Positions 1 to 6,042 of a stretch of 14,586 bases of DNA are shown piece after piece; within the stretch, counting starts at the first letter, position 1; each line of letters opens with the position of its first letter. A program made the translations under genes and the position numbers. The notes beneath the pieces are model-generated. The model was given only the letters and a program-made list of their open reading frames with translations. It did not search any database and was not told the origin of the DNA. Origin of the DNA: Cyanobacteria bacterium UBA8803 (GTDB lineage: Bacteria; Cyanobacteriota; Cyanobacteriia; Cyanobacteriales; Coleofasciculaceae); contig DNXU01000219.1 in assembly GCA_003505715.1 (NCBI GenBank), forward strand, positions 1 to 14,586, in the 5' to 3' direction.

Positions 1-25
1 GAGCCAGGATCAAACTCTCCATGGT
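1..25 (-). rRNA. 16S ribosomal RNA, 5' end only
   Basis: Read on the minus strand, bases 17 to 1 are GAGTTTGATCCTGGCTC, the universal 5' sequence of bacterial 16S rRNA (the 27F primer site). By analogy with E. coli, where the mature end lies 8 bases upstream of this motif, the mature 5' end should be near base 25. The rest of the gene lies outside the window to the left. The exact processing site cannot be read from sequence alone. Confidence 0.95.
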
Positions 26-218
26 ATTTTCGAGTTTTTTTGGCTCCTGAAACGCTAACAAGCGTTTTGGTTCCTCTTTTTTTTACTTACAGCTGCCCTG
101 TCTCCAGGTCAGCTAGTCATAACTTTGACGAGGTTATTTTTGTGGATGCAGAAACTTTCAAACTATTGGTTTTTCTAGGTTCGGGCGCTTTCGTCGGGAC
201 TGACCTTTCTCAAGCGCA
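26..218 (-). other. 16S rRNA transcript leader (pre-16S 5' region)
   Basis: This stretch separates the rRNA promoter from the mature 16S start and has no convincing gene. It contains a small hairpin at 50-67 (AAACGCT, loop AACA, AGCGTTT) close to the mature end. The leader strand is U/A-rich, as expected for a pre-16S leader that pairs with sequence beyond the 3' end of 16S, which is not in the window. A boxA-like antitermination element could lie around 150-165 on the minus strand (GTTTGAAAG), but the match is loose. Confidence 0.6.
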
Positions 219-224
219 TTTACC

Positions 225-253
225 AATGTAGTAGGTTTTTTCTTCACTGTCAA
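225..253 (-). promoter_or_regulatory. rRNA operon promoter
   Basis: On the minus strand there is a perfect -35 box TTGACA (253-248), a 17-base spacer and a -10 box TACATT (230-225). This is a near-consensus sigma-70 type promoter pointing at the 16S gene, with predicted start near 218. A run of nine A on the same strand (275-267) lies just upstream of the -35 box, where an UP element would sit. The strength and position fit an rRNA promoter. Confidence 0.8.
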
Positions 254-283
254 CCTTTTGGCCAAATTTTTTTTTGCGGCTGG

Positions 284-306
284 GAATGCTCTTGTAGAAA
301 GCATTC
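284..306. promoter_or_regulatory. inverted repeat upstream of nadC
   Basis: GAATGCT (284-290) and AGCATTC (300-306) form a perfect 7-bp dyad around a 9-base centre, between the rRNA promoter and nadC. It could be an operator or a 5' UTR hairpin. A weak promoter-like pair, TTGTAG at 293 and TATCTC at 317 with 18 bases between, overlaps it. Neither role can be settled from sequence. Confidence 0.35.
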
Positions 307-340
307 TGTTCTAAGGTATCTCAAGAGAACATCAATCCCT

Positions 341-1219
341 GTGAGTACCATGGCTAGCTTACCTCCCTGGATCGTACTTGACCCGCTGCTGCACAATTGG
401 TTGCTAGAGGATATTGGTCGAGGCGATCGCACCACTCAAGGCTTATTTAGTCCAGATGTTGGAGTTGGACAAGCAGAGTGGACGGCTAAAGAAGCCGGAA
501 CGATTGCTGGATTGCCAGTTGCCCGGAGAGTCTTCGAGCTGTTAGATCGACAAGCCAGATTCTGCCCTGTCGTGGCTGAGGGTGAATGGTGCGATCGCGG
601 ACAGGTCGTTGCTCGTCTGGAAGGCTCGTTGGCAGCACTCCTGATGGGAGAAAGGGTTGCCCTAAATCTGGCCATGCATCTCAGCGGTATTGCTACCTTA
701 ACCCGCAAGTATGTTGAGCAAATCGCGGATCTGCCCACTCGACTAGTAGACACCCGGAAAACCACGCCGGGACTGCGGCTGTTAGAGAAATATGCCACTC
801 AAGTCGGCGGGGCACTTAACCATCGTTTGGGGTTAGATGATGCCGTGATGATTAAGGATAATCATATTAGTGCGGCTGGTGGGATTAAAGAGGCGATCGC
901 TTATCTGCGTTCTCAAATCCCCTATCCCCTCAACATTGAAGTTGAAACTGAAACCCTCCATCAAGTAGCACAAGCACTAGAGCATGGAGCCGATATCATC
1001 ATGCTTGACAATATGCCCCTAGACCAAATGCGGCAAGCCGTACATATGATTCGTGCTGCCCGCAATCCCATTAAAATTGAGGCTTCCGGTAACATTACCC
1101 TAGCAAGTATTCGCTCTATTGCTGAAACTGGCGTAGATTACATTTCCAGTAGTGCCCCCATTACTCGCTCAACTTGGCTGGATTTGAGTATGAACTTAAT
1201 ATCTGGAGATCCCAAATAG
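341..1219 (+). CDS. nadC: quinolinate phosphoribosyltransferase (decarboxylating), NadC
   Basis: Cytosolic enzyme of de novo NAD synthesis (EC 2.4.2.19). It converts quinolinate and PRPP to nicotinate mononucleotide, CO2 and pyrophosphate. The 292 residues match the usual family length. Family motifs run in order: LLEDIGRGDRTT near residues 21-32; DTRKTTPGLR at 137-146; the substrate-binding stretch NHRLGLDDAVMIKDNH at 160-175, with Arg162, Lys172 and His175; then IEVETETL and DIIMLDNM; and finally EASGNI with the late S-S-S-A-P strand. The chosen start is GTG 341, and ATG 350 is equally possible; both have weak Shine-Dalgarno sequences. The stop TAG is followed immediately by the ATG of the kaiC paralogue, so the two are probably co-transcribed and translationally coupled. 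Divergent from the rRNA operon. Confidence 0.95.
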   Translation: MSTMASLPPWIVLDPLLHNWLLEDIGRGDRTTQGLFSPDVGVGQAEWTAKEAGTIAGLPVARRVFELLDRQARFCPVVAEGEWCDRGQVVARLEGSLAALLMGERVALNLAMHLSGIATLTRKYVEQIADLPTRLVDTRKTTPGLRLLEKYATQVGGALNHRLGLDDAVMIKDNHISAAGGIKEAIAYLRSQIPYPLNIEVETETLHQVAQALEHGADIIMLDNMPLDQMRQAVHMIRAARNPIKIEASGNITLASIRSIAETGVDYISSSAPITRSTWLDLSMNLISGDPK

Positions 1220-2947
1220 ATGAGTGAAGCCAATATGATAACAGAGCTAGCTCAAGCTACGCTGGCCAAATGCCCAACCGGAATTCATGGACTAGATGAA
1301 ATTACCAATGGCGGATTACCTCAGGGTCGCCCCACGCTAATTTGTGGCAAAGCTGGCTGTGGTAAAACCCTGATGGCTATGGAGTTTCTCGTGCGCGGGG
1401 CAATTCAATACGATGAACCCGGCGTTTTCATATCCTTTGAAGAATCGACCAAAGAACTAGTCCAGAATGTGACATCCTTCGGTTGGGGTTTAGAGACCCT
1501 GATCGGCTCCCAGAAAATTGCCCTCAACTACATTCATATAGATCGCAATCAGATTGAAGAAACAGGGGAATACGACCTCGAAGCACTCTTCATTCGGCTA
1601 GGTTATGCGATTGACTCGATTAATGCCAAGCGAGTTGTATTAGATACCATTGAAGTACTCTTCGGAGGTTTGCAAAATACGGCGATCGTGCGCTCCGAGC
1701 TGCGGCGGTTGTTCCTGTGGCTTAAAGACAAGGGGGTTACGGCGATCGTTACTAGCGAAAGCGGTGAAAATACACTAACCCGTAATGGTTTAGAAGAATA
1801 CGTTTCAGATTGCGTCATCCTACTCGATCAGCGGATCGAGAATGAACTTTCAACCAGATGGTTGCACATCATTAAGTATCGGGGTTCGAGCCACGGCACG
1901 AATGAATATCCTTTCTTGATCGAGGACAAGGGGATTTCTGTGTTACCCCTCACCTCGGTTGGATTAGATTACGAAGTCTCTAACGAACGGATATCAACAG
2001 GTATCAATCGTCTCAACAAAATGCTGGGAGGTCAAGGTTATTTTCGCGGGAGCAGCATCCTGATTTCCGGAACCGCTGGAACTGGCAAAAGTTCTCTTTG
2101 CGCTCATTTTGCCGATGCCACTTGCCGACGGGGAGAACGGTGCCTCTATGTTGCCTTCGAGGAATCGCCAAACCAAATCGCCCGGAACATGCGCTCCATT
2201 GGTTTCGATCTAGAGGCATGGGTACAAAAAGGCTTATTAAAATTCAAAGCCCGACGCCCGACACTCTATGGGTTAGAAATGCACTTGGTCAAGATACATG
2301 AGTTCGTCAACGAATTTAAACCCACTGCGGTTATCGTCGATCCAATCTCTACTTTAAAGCATATTGGTACCAACGCACAAGTTGAATCCTTTCTCATGCG
2401 TCTGGTTGATTTCCTGAAAACCCAACAAATCACCACGGTATTAACAAATCTAACTTTAGGGGGTAGTTCTCTAGAACAAACTGATATAGGCATTTCATCG
2501 TTAATGGATACTTGGTTACTGTTGCGAGATCAAGAGACGAGTGGGGAACGAAACCGCTTACTTTATCTGCTCAAGTCTCGCGGGATGAAACACTCGCATC
2601 AAGTCCGTGAATTCCGTTTGACTGATACCGGAGTGAAATTAACCGATGTCTATCTTGGAAGTAGCGGCGTCCTGGCGGGAACTGCACGAACTGTACAAGA
2701 AGCACAAGAAAAAGCTGTTGCATTGGTTCGCCAACAAGAAATTGAACGCAAACAGCGTGAAATCGAACGTAAGCGTTTCATAATGGAAGTACAGATTAAA
2801 AAATTACAAGCTGAATTTGAGGCAGACAAGGAAGAGATAGAGCGCATGATTCAGCAAGAGGAACTCCAAGAGAAAACTCGGCTTCAGGATCAAATCGCCA
2901 GGGCACGACTCCGTCAGGCAGATGCGCTCGATGAATCCCCAAACTGA
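1220..2947 (+). CDS. kaiC: KaiC-family ATPase/kinase, KaiC2-type paralogue
   Basis: Double-domain RecA-like ATPase of the circadian clock family, 575 residues against 519 for S. elongatus KaiC. Domain CI (about 17-250) has Walker A GKAGCGKT (43-50) and the catalytic pair Glu74-Glu75. Domain CII (about 255-488) has Walker A GTAGTGKS (284-291) and Glu314-Glu315. The phosphorylation region reads T-D-I-G-I-S-S (421-427), so the Ser431/Thr432 pair of S. elongatus is Ser426/Ser427 here. Residues about 491-570 form a charged Glu/Lys/Arg/Gln coiled coil that replaces the short tail used by KaiA in canonical KaiC. The long tail, the Ser-Ser pair and the adjacent kaiB point to the KaiC2 subfamily rather than the core clock KaiC1. 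It probably forms hexamers that couple ATP hydrolysis and autophosphorylation to signalling. A weak GGAG lies 12 bases upstream of the start. Family assignment is firm; the subfamily is inferred. Confidence 0.93.
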   Translation: MSEANMITELAQATLAKCPTGIHGLDEITNGGLPQGRPTLICGKAGCGKTLMAMEFLVRGAIQYDEPGVFISFEESTKELVQNVTSFGWGLETLIGSQKIALNYIHIDRNQIEETGEYDLEALFIRLGYAIDSINAKRVVLDTIEVLFGGLQNTAIVRSELRRLFLWLKDKGVTAIVTSESGENTLTRNGLEEYVSDCVILLDQRIENELSTRWLHIIKYRGSSHGTNEYPFLIEDKGISVLPLTSVGLDYEVSNERISTGINRLNKMLGGQGYFRGSSILISGTAGTGKSSLCAHFADATCRRGERCLYVAFEESPNQIARNMRSIGFDLEAWVQKGLLKFKARRPTLYGLEMHLVKIHEFVNEFKPTAVIVDPISTLKHIGTNAQVESFLMRLVDFLKTQQITTVLTNLTLGGSSLEQTDIGISSLMDTWLLLRDQETSGERNRLLYLLKSRGMKHSHQVREFRLTDTGVKLTDVYLGSSGVLAGTARTVQEAQEKAVALVRQQEIERKQREIERKRFIMEVQIKKLQAEFEADKEEIERMIQQEELQEKTRLQDQIARARLRQADALDESPN

Positions 2948-2982
2948 CTGGAGGAAAAATTCAACTACAAGGCAGGATAGTT

Positions 2983-3336
2983 ATGAGTCATTCAGTGGCA
3001 GGGAACGATAACTTAAATGAGTCTCCAGACAACTCTCAACAAGCATTCGATTCCCTTATGGATCTAGAATTAGAAAAATATGTTTTGCGCTTGTATGTGG
3101 CTAACAACAGCGCGAAATCTTTACGTGCTGTACAGAAAATCAAAAAATTATGTGAAAAGCATCTTCAAGGACGTTATGAACTTGAAGTAATAGATATCTA
3201 TAAGCATCCTGAACTTTTAGAAGAAGATCAGGTATTTGCTGTCCCAACATTGATCAAGAAACTTCCACCTCCTTTACAGAAACTAATTGGCGACATGACG
3301 AATACAGAAAAAGTGATTATTTGCTTAGATTTGTGA
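2983..3336 (+). CDS. kaiB: KaiB-family protein, KaiB2-type paralogue
   Basis: Thioredoxin-like, fold-switching clock protein that binds KaiC, 117 residues. The KaiB core runs from about residue 33: LYVAN, then VIDIYKHPEL, EEDQVFAVPTL, KKLPPPL with its prolines, and IGDMTNTEKV. Two features differ from S. elongatus KaiB. The glycine of the GLDL motif (Gly88 there) is Cys114 here, although the following Asp is kept. The protein also stops right after that motif, so the acidic tail of about 11 residues is missing. The N-terminus has about 25 extra residues of low conservation, and an in-frame ATG at 3058 would give a more typical 92-residue form. For ATG 2983, GGCAGG about 8 bases upstream can serve as the ribosome-binding site; a GGAGG at 2950 is too far away. 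It lies 35 bases after the kaiC paralogue, very probably in the same operon. Confidence 0.92.
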   Translation: MSHSVAGNDNLNESPDNSQQAFDSLMDLELEKYVLRLYVANNSAKSLRAVQKIKKLCEKHLQGRYELEVIDIYKHPELLEEDQVFAVPTLIKKLPPPLQKLIGDMTNTEKVIICLDL

Positions 3337-3355
3337 TTAAAAATCTAAGCTTTAT
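3323..3355 (+). terminator. hairpin across the kaiB stop, probable intrinsic terminator
   Basis: A perfect 10-bp stem, GCTTAGATTT (3323-3332) with AAATCTAAGC (3341-3350), encloses an 8-base loop that contains the kaiB stop TGA. It is followed by TTTAT. The stem is A/T-rich and the U-tract short, so termination may be partial. It is well placed to end the nadC-kaiC-kaiB transcript. Confidence 0.5.
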
Positions 3356-3369
3356 GGCTCTAAAGTCTA

Positions 3370-3394
3370 AGCTTATATTCGCAAGAATAAAGCT
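3370..3394 (+). other. RNA hairpin with GCAA tetraloop
   Basis: AGCTT-A-TATTC, GCAA, GAATA-AAGCT folds into a 10-bp stem with one bulged A and a GNRA-type tetraloop. It lies 20 bases after the previous hairpin and 100 bases before the next gene. There is no U-tract, so a terminator is unlikely; it may stabilise an mRNA end or act in the leader of the next gene. Confidence 0.4.
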
Positions 3395-3496
3395 GGAATT
3401 ATTCACTTGGGCTTAACTTAAATAGCTCAGTAAATTTCTGCTAAATTCGTTCTCTTTACTTCAGCCAGTTCATAATAATTTGGGATTCTTTGCTCT

Positions 3497-5878
3497 ATGA
3501 GAATTCTAATAGTAGAGGATGATCGAGTAATTGCTGAATTACTGACCAAAGCCCTGACTGCTCAGCACTACGTTGTTGATGTGGCTGGTGATGGTGAAGC
3601 GGGTTGGGAGCGAGCGGAGTCCTTGAACTATGATGCGATATTGCTGGACGTAATGCTGCCCAAGCTAGACGGAATTAGTATTTGTCAGCGGTTGCGATCG
3701 CAAGGTAATCAAACACCCATTCTTTTATTAACCGCCCAAGATACCACGACACATAAGGTCATGGGATTGGATGCAGGTGCAGATGATTATGTAGTCAAAC
3801 CCTTTAATTTGCAAGAATTGTTGGCTCGTATCCGCGCCTTACTGCGTCGGGCAGGTTCAGCCTTGCCACCCCTACTCCAGTGGAGAAACTTGCAGCTTAA
3901 CCCCAGTACCTGTGAAGTGACCTGTGGGGGTCAGCCTTTCCATTTGACACCAAAGGAATATGCTCTATTAGAGCTGTTCTTGCGTAACTGTCACCGTATA
4001 TTTAGCTGTGGCGTACTGATCGACCACCTGTGGTCGTTGGAGGAACCCCCTTCAGAGGATACGGTCAGATCCCATATCAAAGGATTGCGGCAAAAACTCA
4101 AGTCAGTAGGAGTTCTTGAAGATCCGATTGAGACTGTCTACGGCATGGGTTATCGGCTCAAGGCAGAGGAACAGGGAGATGGGGAAGTCTACAAGCCAGA
4201 AAAACTAGATCAAAAACAGCACGAAACTAGTAAAACAACTAAAAACCAACCGCCAGAACTTTCACGGCAGATGGCGGCGGGAGTGGCTAGAATTTGGCAG
4301 CAAGTGAGCGAGAGTCTTAGTCAACGGGTGGCAGTGCTAGAGCAAGCCACAACCATGTTATTCCAAGAGGCACTCAGTAATGAACTGCGGCAACAAGCAG
4401 AGCAGGAGGCTCACAAACTAGCAGGAACGCTAGGCATGTTTGGATCGGATCGAGGCTCCTGTTTAGCGCGAGAGGTAGAACTGCTATTAGAAACCGGGGT
4501 AAGACTCGAACCAGACCAAACCCAGCACCTAGGTGAACTCGTTAGGGCATTGCGCCAGGAACTACAACGCCTGAACACCACTGAAAATACTAACCTTCCA
4601 TCAGCGACTGAACCCGTCGATGAACGTCCGTGGCTGTTAATTGTTGACCAGGATAGATCGCTGGCAGAAGCATTAGCAACACAGGCGGGTTATTGGGGGA
4701 TGCGATCGCAAATAGCCTCCGATCCAATTGCCGCTAGGGAGTGCCTGTCTAGAAATTCCCCTGACGTGGTGGTGCTTGACTTCTCCTGTGCCAACACCCT
4801 CGCTTCAGCTATGGCATTACTCACCCAACTGAATGGCTTTACCCCTCCAGTACCCGTTATTGTGTTGATCGCAGGGGATAGTTTAATTGACCGAGTCAAA
4901 GTAGTTCGCCTGGGCGGACATGCAGTTTTACACAAGCCCTTCGGCTATGCTCAGGGTCAATCCCTTTCCCCCGATCTCGTGTTGGAGGCAGTAACTCAAG
5001 CACTTGAACACTCTGGCACCATTGAGGCAACGGTAATGATTGTAGATGACGATCCCGTAGCCTTGACAGCTATTCAAAGGTTACTAGTACCTTGGGGAAT
5101 CAAAGTGTCCACCCTTGATAATCCACTGCGGTTCTGGGAGACTTTAGCGGCTGTCTCGCCAGATCTGTTGGTATTGGATGTGGAAATGCCCTATATCAGG
5201 GGGATTGAGCTGTGCCAAGTCGTCCGTAACGACCCCAATTGGAGCGGACTGCCCATTCTGTTTCTTACTGCCCACACCGATACCCAAACCCTGCATCAAG
5301 TTTTTACAGCAGGTGCTGATGACTGTGTGAGCAAGCCGATTGTCGGCCCGGAATTAGTGACTCGCATCCTGAACCGCCTAGAGCGATCGCGCCTGCTGCG
5401 AAGTTTGGCCGAAACCGATGCCCTGACAGGAGTTGCCAATCGTCGCCAAGTCACCCAGAAACTGACGCAATTGATCGAGATGAGCGATCGCCTCCATCAA
5501 CCCCTCTGTTTCGCAATTGTGGCAGTTGACCACATGAAGTTAATAAACCGCCAGTACGGTTATGCTGCCGGAGATCAAGCGCTGTCCCAATTAGGCCGAC
5601 TCTTGCGCCAGACGTTCTCTGGTAAGGATGCGGTCGGTCGCTTAGGGGGAATAGAATTTGTGGTAGGCATGGCCGGGATGACCAAAAGTGATGGAGTGCA
5701 GCGACTGTCCGAATTGCTAAATAAGCTGCACCAAATCGAGTTTAGAGATCCCAATAGCACAACCTTTCGAGTGACCTGTAGTGTAGGAGTTGTCGAGTAT
5801 CCCCAAGATGGTGCCAACCTACAGGCACTATATCGAGCTGCTGAAGAAACTTTACAGGGAATGGGGAATGGGGAATAG
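3497..5878 (+). CDS. multidomain response regulator: REC-wHTH-HPt-REC-REC-GGDEF
   Basis: 793-residue cytosolic signalling protein. REC1 (1-120) is complete, with Asp8/Asp9, phospho-acceptor Asp51, Thr79 and Lys101. An OmpR/PhoB winged helix (about 130-222) follows, with the SHIKGLRQKLK recognition region and the Y-G-M-G-Y-R-L ending. A histidine phosphotransfer domain (about 255-350) carries the motif EAHKLAGTLGMFG with His306. REC2 (378-500) has Asp384, Asp386, Asp428 and Lys480 but is divergent around the acceptor. REC3 (513-635) has Asp517-519, Asp561 and Lys613. The GGDEF domain (641-793) keeps D-A-L-T-G-x-x-N-R-R, but its signature is GGIEF (717-721) and the first metal-binding aspartate is Ala676, so cyclic-di-GMP synthesis is unlikely. 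Likely role: DNA-binding output of a phosphorelay with the kinase encoded downstream. The last residues and the stop codon are encoded by a heptamer repeat. No clear Shine-Dalgarno or promoter was found. Confidence 0.92.
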   Translation: MRILIVEDDRVIAELLTKALTAQHYVVDVAGDGEAGWERAESLNYDAILLDVMLPKLDGISICQRLRSQGNQTPILLLTAQDTTTHKVMGLDAGADDYVVKPFNLQELLARIRALLRRAGSALPPLLQWRNLQLNPSTCEVTCGGQPFHLTPKEYALLELFLRNCHRIFSCGVLIDHLWSLEEPPSEDTVRSHIKGLRQKLKSVGVLEDPIETVYGMGYRLKAEEQGDGEVYKPEKLDQKQHETSKTTKNQPPELSRQMAAGVARIWQQVSESLSQRVAVLEQATTMLFQEALSNELRQQAEQEAHKLAGTLGMFGSDRGSCLAREVELLLETGVRLEPDQTQHLGELVRALRQELQRLNTTENTNLPSATEPVDERPWLLIVDQDRSLAEALATQAGYWGMRSQIASDPIAARECLSRNSPDVVVLDFSCANTLASAMALLTQLNGFTPPVPVIVLIAGDSLIDRVKVVRLGGHAVLHKPFGYAQGQSLSPDLVLEAVTQALEHSGTIEATVMIVDDDPVALTAIQRLLVPWGIKVSTLDNPLRFWETLAAVSPDLLVLDVEMPYIRGIELCQVVRNDPNWSGLPILFLTAHTDTQTLHQVFTAGADDCVSKPIVGPELVTRILNRLERSRLLRSLAETDALTGVANRRQVTQKLTQLIEMSDRLHQPLCFAIVAVDHMKLINRQYGYAAGDQALSQLGRLLRQTFSGKDAVGRLGGIEFVVGMAGMTKSDGVQRLSELLNKLHQIEFRDPNSTTFRVTCSVGVVEYPQDGANLQALYRAAEETLQGMGNGE

Positions 5879-5933
5879 GGAATGGGGAATAGGTAATGGG
5901 GAATGGGGAATAGGTAATGGGGAATGGGGAATA
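5857..5933 (+). repeat. heptamer tandem array, GGGAATR type
   Basis: Eleven consecutive 7-base units (GGGAATG, GGGAATA or GGTAATG) without interruption. The array begins inside the 3' end of the response regulator gene and contains its TAG stop at 5876-5878. On the plus strand it has many runs of three or four G separated by three or four bases, which fits the usual guanine-quadruplex pattern. It belongs to the short tandemly repeated sequences known in filamentous cyanobacteria. Confidence 0.9.
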
Positions 5934-5939
5934 GAATAT

Positions 5940-5967
5940 TTTACAAAATAATTAGACTAATTATAAC
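5940..5967 (+). promoter_or_regulatory. candidate promoter of the hybrid kinase gene
   Basis: TTTACA (5940-5945), a 16-base spacer and TATAAC (5962-5967) form a plausible sigma-70 type promoter in an A/T-rich gap between two heptamer arrays. The spacer holds the 13-base dyad AATTAGACTAATT (5950-5962), a possible operator. The predicted 5' UTR would consist almost entirely of the AACAACY array. Confidence 0.45.
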
Positions 5968-5979
5968 AATTTATAAATT

Positions 5980-6042
5980 AACAACCAACAACCAACAACC
6001 AACAACTAACAACCAACAACTAACAACTAACAATGAACAATG
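5980..6042 (+). repeat. heptamer tandem array, AACAACY type, containing a start codon
   Basis: Nine uninterrupted 7-base units: AACAACC or AACAACT seven times, then AACAATG twice. The final unit supplies the ATG (6040-6042) of the hybrid kinase, and the unit before it supplies an out-of-frame ATG at 6033. No purine-rich ribosome-binding site exists upstream of the start, because the whole upstream region is repeat. A longer relative lies at 13355-13431. Confidence 0.9.

Noticed and set aside
40..231. Small plus-strand reading frame in the rRNA leader
   Set aside because: It runs antisense through the 16S leader up to the promoter, has no ribosome-binding site and encodes no recognisable protein.
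436..798. Minus-strand reading frame inside nadC
   Set aside because: It lies wholly within a strongly supported gene on the other strand and its protein has no recognisable features.
1220..2947. Core circadian clock KaiC (KaiC1)
   Set aside because: The coiled-coil tail, the Ser-Ser phosphosite, the absence of kaiA and the kaiC-kaiB order (kaiC first) argue for a KaiC2-type paralogue.
3395..3496. Promoter for the multidomain regulator
   Set aside because: CATAAT near 3471 is a fair -10 box, but no acceptable -35 box sits at the right distance.
5857..6042. Possible CRISPR array
   Set aside because: The units are only 7 bases and directly contiguous, with no spacers and no cas genes nearby.
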